Source: Candidatus Nitrosymbiomonas proteolyticus
GTDB taxonomy: Bacteria; Armatimonadota; Fimbriimonadia; Fimbriimonadales; Fimbriimonadaceae
DNA length: 64,000 nt
Reading direction: 5' to 3'
Assembly: GCA_017347465.1 (NCBI GenBank)
Contig: AP021858.1
Location: 2,064,472 to 2,128,471 of the forward strand
A model generated the notes under the pieces. It did no database searches and was not told the DNA's origin. It was given only the letters and a program-made list of their open reading frames with translations. This document shows positions 54,488-61,945 of the stretch, piece by piece. The position numbers and the translations under genes are program-made. Position 1 is the first letter of the stretch. Each line of letters starts with the position of its first letter.

Positions 54488-54997
54488 TCAGTTCTTGCGG
54501 CGGCGAATGAGCGCCAGAGCGCCAAGCCCAAGCACTGCCATGCTGGCAGGCTCCGGCACGACCGTCACGCCAAAGAACTCATTGTCCGAGGCGATGTTGG
54601 TGCCGTCCGAAGCATCGACGATGAGTTCGGAAAGGGGCGACATGCCTGAAGTGGAGCCGTTCAGCCAGTAGAACCCGTCTGCGTCGGTGCTCGCGACCTC
54701 GACGATGATCAGATCACCTGCGTAGTCTGCGCCGGGAGTAGCTGCAGTCACGTACGTCAGGAAACTCGGCGCGAACGTCGTCGAAAGGAAGGCCGACCCG
54801 TTGCCCGGCCACTCGACGACCGCTCCCGAAGCAAAGAACGAGGGCAACAAGATGTCCACCGTTCCCGTGAAAGTGACGAACACGCTACCGGAACTGGGCT
54901 TCAGAACCGTTTGGTAGTTGAGGTCGAAATTGATGTTGATGGCGGCGTAAGACGCGGCGGATACACCAACGAGCGCAGCAAGCGCGAGCTTCTTCAT
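54488..54997 (-). CDS. PEP-CTERM sorting domain-containing protein
   Basis: From the ATG at 54997, preceded by GGAGGAG, the protein has 169 residues. A signal peptide (KKLALAALVGVSAASYA) is followed by a beta-rich body (ININFDLNYQTVLKPSSGSVFVTFTGTVDILLPSFF) and a PEP-CTERM end, VPEPASMAVLGLGALALIRR plus RKN. Presumed exosortase substrate displayed at the cell surface. No operon partner. Between it and dsrE (54998-55290) no gene is seen. Confidence 0.85.
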   Translation of the reverse strand: MKKLALAALVGVSAASYAAININFDLNYQTVLKPSSGSVFVTFTGTVDILLPSFFASGAVVEWPGNGSAFLSTTFAPSFLTYVTAATPGADYAGDLIIVEVASTDADGFYWLNGSTSGMSPLSELIVDASDGTNIASDNEFFGVTVVPEPASMAVLGLGALALIRRRKN

Positions 54998-55518
54998 ATA
55001 CTCCTCCAATTCAAACATAGCACCCGGCCTTCAGCCGGAAGCACGAAGACATTGTATCAGAAGTCGGGCCATCCGCGCCGCAAAGTCCGCAAACCCGGCA
55101 ATCCTACTTGGAGTCGAGCGTCGCGAGGTCCATCGTCCCAGTTTGCGTCCGCTCCAGTTTCGCGGCGACCTAGGAGCCAGTCTTGCGGAATCGCTTGAGA
55201 AGCGGGATGCGTTGGCACCGTGGTCGTCGAACCCCCACCTCTATGACGAATCTCATTCCCGCCGGACGCCGGGTGGGGAACAATGGAGCCATGAAGGTCC
55301 TGATAATCCTCAACGACGCCCCGTACGGCGGGGAGCGCGCCTACAACGGCCTCCGCACGGCAATGACGCTCCAGAAGGAGCACGGGGCCGATGTGCGCGT
55401 GTTCCTCTTCGCCGACGCGATCTGGGCGGCGGCCTCCGGCCAGAAGACTCCCGACGGTTACTACAACGTCGAGCGAATGCTCAAGGCCATCTGGCCAGCC
55501 CCCATTGTTGAAGACATC

Positions 55519-56349
55519 TTAAGAGTAGACCTCCGCTGATGATATCCCAGCAGGGTTGGGGGGCAGGCAGGGCGTAGCCCGACTGAACTCCAGACTCTGC
55601 GCGGCCACCGCCGGGGGGCGATAGCCAAGCGACGAATGCGGCCGAACCTCGTTGTAGTAGCGACGGTAGATCGCCGTCTTCATCTGAGCGTCGGCCAGAT
55701 TGACAAAGACCTCGACGTCGAGGTGATCCCGGCGCAGGGTCGAGTGGAACGACTCCACGAACCCGTTCTGCCAGGGTTTGCCCGGATCGATGAAGCGGCT
55801 GTTCGAACCGGATTCAGAGAGAAACACCGCGAGCAGCCGGGCAACGAACTCGCCGCCGTTGTCGCTCCGAACGAACCGGGGAGCCCCGCGATCGGCAAAG
55901 AGCGGAGCCAATACGTCGCGCACCTTGCGAGCATTGATCCGCGTCGCCACCTCCAGAGCCAGGCACTCCCGAGTGAACTCATCCTCCACCGAAAGCACCT
56001 TCAGCTTCGTTCCGCTCAGGCAGGAATCATGGATAAAGTCCACCGTCCACACGTGGTTGGGATGCTCCGCCGACAGGGGAACCGGGTTCCCGGTCCGCTT
56101 CTTGCGATATCGCTTCTTGCGGCCGAGCCGCTCGTCCTTCCAGATTCGATGCACCCGCTTGAGGTTCAAGGGAGCGAACTCCTCCTTCACCAGGGCGTGC
56201 GCCATCCGGTAGCCCATGTTGGGCCGCCAGACCCTCCTGAGTGCTTCCCTGAGCGCAGCGTCCCGGTCCGGCCCTGGCTCCTCATAAACAGCGCGAGTCG
56301 AGATCCCGGTCATCCAGCAAGCCCTGCGGACCGTCATGTTCCGCTCCAT
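55519..56349 (-). CDS. IS407-like transposase OrfB (integrase core)
   Basis: The 276-residue DDE transposase has a HTH_21-type N-terminal region (RRACWMTGISTRAVYEE, GYRMAHALVKEEFAPLNLKRVHRIW) and the rve core: VWTVDFIHDSCLSG (first Asp), FVRSDNGGEFVARLL (second Asp) and KPWQNGFVESFHSTLRRD (Glu), then YNEVRPHSSLGYRPP. The ATG overlaps the orfA stop as TGATG. In this family an OrfAB fusion is usually made by -1 frameshifting; here coupling by reinitiation is also possible. Confidence 0.93.
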   Translation of the reverse strand: MERNMTVRRACWMTGISTRAVYEEPGPDRDAALREALRRVWRPNMGYRMAHALVKEEFAPLNLKRVHRIWKDERLGRKKRYRKKRTGNPVPLSAEHPNHVWTVDFIHDSCLSGTKLKVLSVEDEFTRECLALEVATRINARKVRDVLAPLFADRGAPRFVRSDNGGEFVARLLAVFLSESGSNSRFIDPGKPWQNGFVESFHSTLRRDHLDVEVFVNLADAQMKTAIYRRYYNEVRPHSSLGYRPPAVAAQSLEFSRATPCLPPNPAGISSAEVYS

Positions 56350-56654
56350 CAGGAATCGCGCCCCCGCGACGGGTTCGGGAGCGCGAGTCCGTTTTTTCGG
56401 AACAGCGCCCGTACCGCGTCGATCTCAAGGTCTCTTTCGGCAAGAAGACGCTTGAGCTGAGCGTTCTCCCGCTCGAGCTCGCGCAGATGCCGCACATCGT
56501 CTGTCTGCATCCCCGCGTACTTGCGCTTCCACACGTAGAACGTGTTCGCGCTGACTCCGTGGTCGCGGCAAAGCTGGGCCTGCGTCTTCTGGCCCGATGC
56601 GGCCTCCTGCAGAATCCTCACGATCTGCTCCTCGGTGAACTTCGATCTCTTCAT
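56349..56654 (-). CDS. IS407-like transposase OrfA
   Basis: The 101-residue protein has the HTH_Tnp_1 domain (KRSKFTEEQIVRILQEAASG, AQLCRDHGVSANTFYVWKRKYAG) followed by a leucine-zipper-like coiled coil (LRELERENAQLKRLLAERDLEIDAV). It binds the IS ends. The fusion partner OrfB follows in the overlapping frame. Confidence 0.93.
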   Translation of the reverse strand: MKRSKFTEEQIVRILQEAASGQKTQAQLCRDHGVSANTFYVWKRKYAGMQTDDVRHLRELERENAQLKRLLAERDLEIDAVRALFRKNGLALPNPSRGRDS

Positions 56655-56995
56655 GATTGCCTCCAGTTTGAACCAGAGGACTACTTTTTTGACGTCTTCA
56701 ATTTTGGGGGGCAGACCACATCCTCGCCAAGGGCGGGCAAATCAAGCTCTGCGGCTCGTGCGCCGACGCTCGCGGGTTTGACCGGGAGAACGCGGTCCCC
56801 GGGGTGCTGATCGGCAGCATGCCCGAACTCGCCGACTGGGTCGTGGAAGCCGAGAAGTCGCTCGTGTTTTAGCCTCACTTGGGCTTCTCGGCGGCATGTA
56901 CTGGAGCCACGGGCTGGGTTTTGTCGCCTTATAGGGGCGCAGAACTTGTTCTCGTGTCAATACTCCAAGTCAGAGAATCGCTCGAAACTTGCCAG

Positions 56996-57430
56996 CTATT
57001 CGCCCATGTTCGGCGTGAGCAGAACCCTTCCTTGATTGGTGATCGCGTAGTAAGGAAGTCCGCGCTGCTTTGCCTCAGGAATGATAATAAGCAGTGCGCT
57101 CGGTGCCTCCGTCTCAAAGTCTGCAGCAGAAACTTCATCCGGAACGCCAACGTACTCCCAAGGCCTTGAGACTAAGTCGGACGTACTAACCTTAACACCA
57201 TCGAATTCCTTCCCCCCGAGTCCTTTCCAGCCACTCTTGCTCCGTGGAACAGGTACCGAGTCCGAGTACAAGGTAGCCACGGAAAGAACCAAGTGAGCTC
57301 TCTTCAGGTCAGACCACACCTGCGCTCCTTCGACGGACTCTGTATCTGGAAGATGCGTTCTTGCAAGAATGATAATAAGTACCAGTAACAAAATGACGAA
57401 CATGGCGACGGCGAAGAGATTTCTAACCAT
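56996..57430 (-). CDS. Putative immunity protein of the HExxH Rhs tip
   Basis: From the ATG at 57430, which overlaps the Rhs-tip stop by 8 bp, the protein has 144 residues. One N-terminal membrane helix (NLFAVAMFVILLLVLIIILA) is followed by a soluble domain with LKRAHLVLSVATLYSD, DLVSRPWEYVGVPDEV and LPYYAITNQGRVLLTPN. An ATG at 57448 is also in frame. No family is recognised. The position directly after an Rhs C-terminal tip and lower GC than the region suggest an immunity protein, although soluble domain content (ITNQGRVLLTP) is also pseudopilin-like. Confidence 0.5.
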   Translation of the reverse strand: MVRNLFAVAMFVILLLVLIIILARTHLPDTESVEGAQVWSDLKRAHLVLSVATLYSDSVPVPRSKSGWKGLGGKEFDGVKVSTSDLVSRPWEYVGVPDEVSAADFETEAPSALLIIIPEAKQRGLPYYAITNQGRVLLTPNMGE

Positions 57431-58200
57431 TGGTTCTAAGGCCATCATGAGCCCGCTCTATCAGGTTGTTGATGCGCCTTACTCTGTCTGGATCATCTTG
57501 ATATGAGTCTCGGAGTGTCTCGAGAAACTCAATTTGCTTGTTCCATGCCCTCCTTTCGACCTTTCGCTGGTTCCACGACCAGACGAAGTTGGTTTCGTTG
57601 TGGTGAACATGGTCCATCTCGTGCGCAATAATGCTGGCCAGCCACGCTTTGTCTTCAAAGTCGCTCAGTTGTAGCTTCTTGCGAAGGCTGCCGGTTTCTC
57701 GTGACCAGTCAGGTGGCTCCACAAGCAATGAGGGAGAAAGATGAAGCTCTTTCCATTTCCACATTGCTCCTCCTATACCGGAGTTAACGACTACCGGAAG
57801 GGACAGGTAGGTTACTCCTTCATGGTACATGTAGAGCTTCATTCCATCTCTGAGACGTCCCGTTTCCTGTAGCGTAATTCGTCGAACTTGCTGTCCACAA
57901 TCGTCGACTCCCGCTACTGGGTTGCCTTCGCAGTACGAGTACCAATTCCTGCCATCCTTGATCGGGTCCCTAGTCAAAAACCTCCCCGTCGAGGGATCGT
58001 AGTACCGATGCCCCAGGAGCTTGAGGCCGGAGTCGGAGTCTTCTTGATAGCCCCATGCGCCTGCGAAGCCGAAGGGGGTAGGCGTGCTACCGGAGGAAGA
58101 CGTGAGCAAACCGAACGCGTCGTACTGCCGGGTGTCGGTGGTATTTTGGGATGTGTCGGTCAGGCGTTCGGTCGTACCCAAACGGTCGGGATGGTAGAAC
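57423..58200 (-). pseudogene. Orphan Rhs gene, 3' part: Rhs core end plus HExxH-type toxin tip
   Basis: This part was separated from its 5' portion (59428-59748) by IS copy 2. It contains RLTDTSQNTTDTRQYDAFG, the Rhs-core hallmark LKLLGHRYYDPSTGRFLTRDP and then a variable tip of about 155 residues. The tip has IIAHEMDHVHHNETNF, an HExxH zinc-protease-like motif with a third His. The tip is AT-richer than the core. By the rules of polymorphic toxins it is a secreted effector. Without its N-terminus, the fragment is probably silent unless transferred to a full Rhs gene by recombination. Confidence 0.82.
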
Positions 58201-58264
58201 TGGTCTGCCCCCCAAAATTGAAGACGTCAAAAAAGTAGTCCTCTGGTTCAAACTGGAGGCAATC

Positions 58265-58570
58265 ATGAAGAGATCGAAGTTCACCGAGGAGCAGATCGTG
58301 AGGATTCTGCAGGAGGCCGCATCGGGCCAGAAGACGCAGGCCCAGCTTTGCCGCGACCACGGAGTCAGCGCGAACACGTTCTACGTGTGGAAGCGCAAGT
58401 ACGCGGGGATGCAGACAGACGATGTGCGGCATCTGCGCGAGCTCGAGCGGGAGAACGCTCAGCTCAAGCGTCTTCTTGCCGAAAGAGACCTTGAGATCGA
58501 CGCGGTACGGGCGCTGTTCCGAAAAAACGGACTCGCGCTCCCGAACCCGTCGCGGGGGCGCGATTCCTGA
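58265..58570 (+). CDS. IS407-like transposase OrfA
   Basis: Identical in translation to the copy 1 OrfA: HTH of KFTEEQIVRILQEAASGQ and a coiled-coil tail. It is the DNA-binding half of the transposase. Its stop overlaps the OrfB ATG (TGATG). Confidence 0.93.
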   Translation: MKRSKFTEEQIVRILQEAASGQKTQAQLCRDHGVSANTFYVWKRKYAGMQTDDVRHLRELERENAQLKRLLAERDLEIDAVRALFRKNGLALPNPSRGRDS

Positions 58571-59400
58571 TGGAGCGGAACATGACGGTCCGCAGGGCTT
58601 GCTGGATGACCGGGATCTCGACTCGCGCTGTTTATGAGGAGCCAGGGCCGGACCGGGACGCTGCGCTCAGGGAAGCACTCAGGAGGGTCTGGCGGCCCAA
58701 CATGGGCTACCGGATGGCGCACGCCCTGGTGAAGGAGGAGTTCGCTCCCTTGAACCTCAAGCGGGTGCATCGAATCTGGAAGGACGAGCGGCTCGGCCGC
58801 AAGAAGCGATATCGCAAGAAGCGGACCGGGAACCCGGTTCCCCTGTCGGCGGAGCATCCCAACCACGTGTGGACGGTGGACTTTATCCATGATTCCTGCC
58901 TGAGCGGAACGAAGCTGAAGGTGCTTTCGGTGGAGGATGAGTTCACTCGGGAGTGCCTGGCTCTGGAGGTGGCGACGCGGATCAATGCTCGCAAGGTGCG
59001 CGACGTATTGGCTCCGCTCTTTGCCGATCGCGGGGCTCCCCGGTTCGTTCGGAGCGACAACGGCGGCGAGTTCGTTGCCCGGCTGCTCGCGGTGTTTCTC
59101 TCTGAATCCGGTTCGAACAGCCGCTTCATCGATCCGGGCAAACCCTGGCAGAACGGGTTCGTGGAGTCGTTCCACTCGACCCTGCGCCGGGATCACCTCG
59201 ACGTCGAGGTCTTTGTCAATCTGGCCGACGCTCAGATGAAGACGGCGATCTACCGTCGCTACTACAACGAGGTTCGGCCGCATTCGTCGCTTGGCTATCG
59301 CCCCCCGGCGGTGGCCGCGCAGAGTCTGGAGTTCAGTCGGGCTACGCCCTGCCTGCCCCCCAACCCTGCTGGGATATCATCAGCGGAGGTCTACTCTTAA
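58570..59400 (+). CDS. IS407-like transposase OrfB (integrase core)
   Basis: Identical in translation to the copy 1 OrfB, with the catalytic triad VDFIHD, RSDNGGEF and NGFVESFHS. The 276-residue frame is complete and should be active. The stop lies 27 bp inside the right end of the IS. Confidence 0.93.
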   Translation: MERNMTVRRACWMTGISTRAVYEEPGPDRDAALREALRRVWRPNMGYRMAHALVKEEFAPLNLKRVHRIWKDERLGRKKRYRKKRTGNPVPLSAEHPNHVWTVDFIHDSCLSGTKLKVLSVEDEFTRECLALEVATRINARKVRDVLAPLFADRGAPRFVRSDNGGEFVARLLAVFLSESGSNSRFIDPGKPWQNGFVESFHSTLRRDHLDVEVFVNLADAQMKTAIYRRYYNEVRPHSSLGYRPPAVAAQSLEFSRATPCLPPNPAGISSAEVYS

Positions 59401-59427
59401 GATGTCTTCAACAATGGGGGCTGGCCA

Positions 59428-59748
59428 GAACTTCGTGGTCCCTGAGCGGCGCTCCGAGATCCACGGAGTGTAGGTGGCGGCCCCGTCCGTCAGAACAGGG
59501 TCGGTCACATACGCCCCGTCCCTGAGATAGGTCCTGGTTCCGGTCGAATCCACCTTGCTCACCCTGGTATCGAGTCCATTGTAGCTGAAACTGTTCGTGC
59601 TCTGATCCGGATACGTGATCTGCGTGAACCGGGATTCATAGTCGTAGGCGAGCGTGGTGGTGTCGTTGCCGACCGTCACCGCCGTGGTCCTCCCCGCTGC
59701 GTTGTAGGTGAATGACTTGACCGTCACCTCTGCTGACTGCGCGCACAT
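59428..59748 (-). pseudogene. Orphan Rhs gene, 5' part
   Basis: The fragment starts CAQSAEVTVKSFTYNAAGRT and continues TVGNDTTTLAYDYESRFTQITYPDQS to WISERRSGTTKF, which rejoins exactly with YHPDRLGTTERLTDT at 58200 once the IS and one GAAC are removed. Compared with the long Rhs gene (VKSFTYDAAGRTTAVTV), the homology begins only at TVKSFTY. The original gene was therefore already an N-terminally truncated orphan tip before the IS arrived. Confidence 0.85.
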
Positions 59749-59793
59749 TGCCCGCTCCCCCTGGTCAGAGACGCTGAAATTGCCGGGAACAGC

Positions 59794-60249
59794 CTACGGC
59801 TTCGCTCGTCGCCTGAGTATCCCGGAAAGCTTCTCACACCACTTGTTAGCGAAGAACAACAACCCGCATAATAGCGCAACAGCCACACTAGGAATTGCAA
59901 ACTGCCAAACGTATTGCACTAGGTACAGCCCGAAACCGTAGGGATGCTCGTACTGATGGGCAAGGAACGAAATCCATTTACTCGCTCCCACTGCCAAAAC
60001 CCCGATCGCACACGATGCGACAGCAATACCACGTAGAGACAGTCCATCAAACCGAACAAAGACCGGAACGATGAGCAATAGAACGACACACACAATAACC
60101 ACTGCCTTAAGCAAAGAATCTATTGTAAGAAAGTCTGCAAATGGAAATATGATCTGAAGATCAGCCGAATCAACTGACAAGGCAAATGCGAACACCATTC
60201 CACAGATTAGCTGTGCGTAGCGCATCTTCAGTTGATAGCGGGCCGTCAT
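59794..60249 (-). CDS. Putative membrane immunity protein of orphan Rhs tip B
   Basis: The 151-residue protein starts at the ATG overlapping the Rhs tip stop (ATGA). It has four membrane helices: YAQLICGMVFAFALSV, LLKAVVIVCVVLLLIVPVFV, GIAVASCAIGVLAVGAS and AIPSVAVALLCGLLFFA. A basic C-terminus ends it. Sequence is AT-richer than the core genome. No family is recognised. The gene position and the predicted peptidoglycan-directed activity of the partner fit an inner-membrane immunity protein. Confidence 0.55.
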   Translation of the reverse strand: MTARYQLKMRYAQLICGMVFAFALSVDSADLQIIFPFADFLTIDSLLKAVVIVCVVLLLIVPVFVRFDGLSLRGIAVASCAIGVLAVGASKWISFLAHQYEHPYGFGLYLVQYVWQFAIPSVAVALLCGLLFFANKWCEKLSGILRRRAKP

Positions 60250-61469
60250 TGTCGCTGCTGCAAGTACTCTTTCCATTTGACTGGTTTATTGTTATCTGAC
60301 GAGGGTACGGTCCCATTCCAATCCATGTAATCCACAACGAGTTTTATTTTCTTAGTTAGTTTTCCAAGTTTATCAATGATCTTTATATCGTTCGGCCCGA
60401 TATCGATGCATCCAATTGAACCGACAAACTCCCCACCGTGAAGAAAGTACCCTCCAGTTCGCCCTGGAACATCCGGCCCTCCCTTGAGGGGGATTCTTCG
60501 ATCGCCCCAAGCGGGGCTGGGTGGATATCCAGCCCAGGGATAGGCAAAGATGTTATATGTTGCGTATTGATCCTCATTAGGATCTATGGAGTAGGTTCCT
60601 TCAGGTATGGGTCCGCCCCTTTGCCCTTGGTCGCGACGGCCCTTACCAGGTGCGCCTGAAAAGGCCGGTACAGAGTCAACTAAGGTACCATCATCGCGAA
60701 ACCACTTGAGTTTGGTTCCGGTGAAGACCAGTGTAACCGTCCCAGTAGGGTCAGTGCGAACTAATGGTGCGCTTCCACAATACCCATACCAATTCCTCCC
60801 ATCCTTGATCGGATCCCGAGTAAGAAACCGCCCAGTCGAGGGATCGTAATACCTATGCCCCAGGAGCTTCAGGCCAGAATCCGGGTCGGATTGGTAGCCG
60901 TAAGGTCCTCCGTAGGCGAAGGGGCCGGACCAGGTTCCGGAGGACGAGGTGACGTTGCCGAAGGCGTCGTATTGAACGCTGGCGGTGACGGATTGGCCGG
61001 TCGAGGACTGAGAATCCCCGTTCTTGATCCCGGCGTGGTAGAAGGTGGTGGAGGAGGAGCGCCGCTCTGAGATCGCGGGCGTATACGTGGCGGCCCCGTC
61101 CGAAAGAACCGGCGAGGTCACGGAAACCCCATCCCGAAGGAAAGTCTTCGACCCTCCGGAGTCGGTCATCCCGACCCTGGTATCCAGCCCGTTGTACGTA
61201 AACGAGTTCGTCGACTGGTTCGGGTAGGTGATCCCGGTCACCCTCGACTCATAGTCGTAGGTCAGCGAGGTCGTCCCGGCCGAGGTCTCGACCGCGGTCG
61301 TCCGCCCCGCCGAGTCGTAGGTGAACTCCTTGACCGTTTGCTGGCCGATCTTCACCTCCAGCAGCTTGTCCGCGTCGTCGTAGGCGTAGTCTTCGGTGAC
61401 CGAATTCACCGTCCGCGTCAGGCGGTTGCCGTTGGCATCGCAGGTGGGCGCATCGACAAACGCCTTCAT
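60246..61469 (-). CDS. Orphan Rhs tip B with DUF2778 (Tlde1-like L,D-transpeptidase) C-terminus
   Basis: The 407-residue frame starts at the ATG overlapping the previous immunity gene stop (ATGA). The first about 220 residues are Rhs YD repeats (DANGNRLTRTVNSVTEDYAYDDADKL, TSLTYDYESRVTGITYP) ending in LKLLGHRYYDPSTGRFLTRDP. The tip has LVFTGTKLKWFRDDGTLVD, GPIPEGTYSIDPNEDQY and GGYFLHGGEFVGSIGCIDIG, with the His and Cys of the DUF2778/L,D-transpeptidase-like fold. Tlde1-type toxins attack peptidoglycan crosslinks. Lacking the N-terminal export region, it is an orphan cassette, not a secreted protein by itself. Confidence 0.82.
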   Translation of the reverse strand: MKAFVDAPTCDANGNRLTRTVNSVTEDYAYDDADKLLEVKIGQQTVKEFTYDSAGRTTAVETSAGTTSLTYDYESRVTGITYPNQSTNSFTYNGLDTRVGMTDSGGSKTFLRDGVSVTSPVLSDGAATYTPAISERRSSSTTFYHAGIKNGDSQSSTGQSVTASVQYDAFGNVTSSSGTWSGPFAYGGPYGYQSDPDSGLKLLGHRYYDPSTGRFLTRDPIKDGRNWYGYCGSAPLVRTDPTGTVTLVFTGTKLKWFRDDGTLVDSVPAFSGAPGKGRRDQGQRGGPIPEGTYSIDPNEDQYATYNIFAYPWAGYPPSPAWGDRRIPLKGGPDVPGRTGGYFLHGGEFVGSIGCIDIGPNDIKIIDKLGKLTKKIKLVVDYMDWNGTVPSSDNNKPVKWKEYLQQRQ

Positions 61470-61945
61470 CTCTGTCTCTTCAACCTGTTGCCTGCCAGCA
61501 CTCCAAACGCTACGAACCCAAAGGTCACTGCACCACTTATGGCTGCTTCTTCGATAAAGTGACTTGACGCGCGTTCCCGACTAACCTCTCCTTGCGACGA
61601 ATCTATCGTGCTTGAATGACTTGTCATCAAAAGGAATACTATGAAAGATGCTCCTCCAGCCCCCAATAAAGCCATTGCGAGCCAATGACTGGAGACAAAG
61701 CGCCACAAGACTCCGCCCGTCACTAACATCGCTACCGCGACTATCCCTGCCCACGGCCGGACGGCTTCGCTTGCAAGATCGATGGCGCTCGTCCATGCAC
61801 CTGAACCCTCTTGGCTTACGACCCCGGACGAAAACGATGCGATCGACACCAGGAACACGCCAAGAAACACGCATCCAATCGCCGAATACGCCGCAAGGCG
61901 AGACCTGAAGCGACTACCCCGACTCCGAAACTCACCATTTTCCAC
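61466..61945 (-). CDS. Putative membrane immunity protein of the long Rhs
   Basis: The start is uncertain: the frame is open to a TTG at 61981, but GTG at 61945 overlaps the Rhs stop by only 14 bp and is preferred. The protein of about 159 residues has four membrane helices (YSAIGCVFLGVFLVSIASF, GIVAVAMLVTGGVLWRFV, LAMALLGAGGASFIVFLL and SGAVTFGFVAFGVLAG). It lies directly after the Rhs gene, as an immunity gene should. It is unlike the immunity candidate at 59794, though both are multi-pass and both follow DUF2778 tips. Its stop overlaps the next orphan tip. Confidence 0.55.
   Translation of the reverse strand: MENGEFRSRGSRFRSRLAAYSAIGCVFLGVFLVSIASFSSGVVSQEGSGAWTSAIDLASEAVRPWAGIVAVAMLVTGGVLWRFVSSHWLAMALLGAGGASFIVFLLMTSHSSTIDSSQGEVSRERASSHFIEEAAISGAVTFGFVAFGVLAGNRLKRQR

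Larger units (their letters stand above)
55492..56718 (-). mobile_element. IS3-family (IS407-like) insertion sequence, copy 1
   Basis: The element is 1,227 bp, bounded by imperfect inverted repeats of about 40 bp (TGGYCWGCCCCC, TTGAAGACRTC, then AGTAGWCC at each end). It is flanked by a 4-bp direct repeat CATC (55488-55491 and 56719-56722), the target duplication length of the IS407 group. It carries orfA and orfB on the minus strand. The translated products are identical to those of copy 2, so both are young and probably mobile. Confidence 0.93.
55291..56872 (+). pseudogene. DsrE/DsrF-family gene interrupted by an IS copy
   Basis: The 5' part (55291-55491) reads KVLIILNDAPYGGERAYNGL to NVERMLKAI. 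The 3' part (56723-56872) reads LAKGGQIKLCGSCADARGF to WVVEAEKSLVF. Removing 55492-56718 and one CATC target copy rejoins the frame exactly as MLKAILAKGGQIKLCGSCADARG, a complete protein of about 117 residues. CGSCADARG is the conserved Cys-rich site of DsrE-like sulfur-transfer proteins. The insertion adds IS-coded WPAPIVEDILRVDLR and a stop, so the gene is inactive. It may once have belonged with the redox genes upstream. Confidence 0.9.
58201..59427 (+). mobile_element. IS3-family (IS407-like) insertion sequence, copy 2
   Basis: It has the same 1,227-bp length and ends as copy 1 but the opposite orientation. The 4-bp target duplication is GAAC (58197-58200 and 59428-59431). It interrupts an orphan Rhs gene. 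The two IS copies have different target duplications, so they inserted independently and do not form a composite transposon. Confidence 0.93.

Noticed and set aside
55492-59427. Composite transposon formed by the two inverted IS copies.
   Set aside because: Each IS has its own matching 4-bp target duplication (CATC and GAAC) and each interrupts a gene that rejoins when only that IS is removed.
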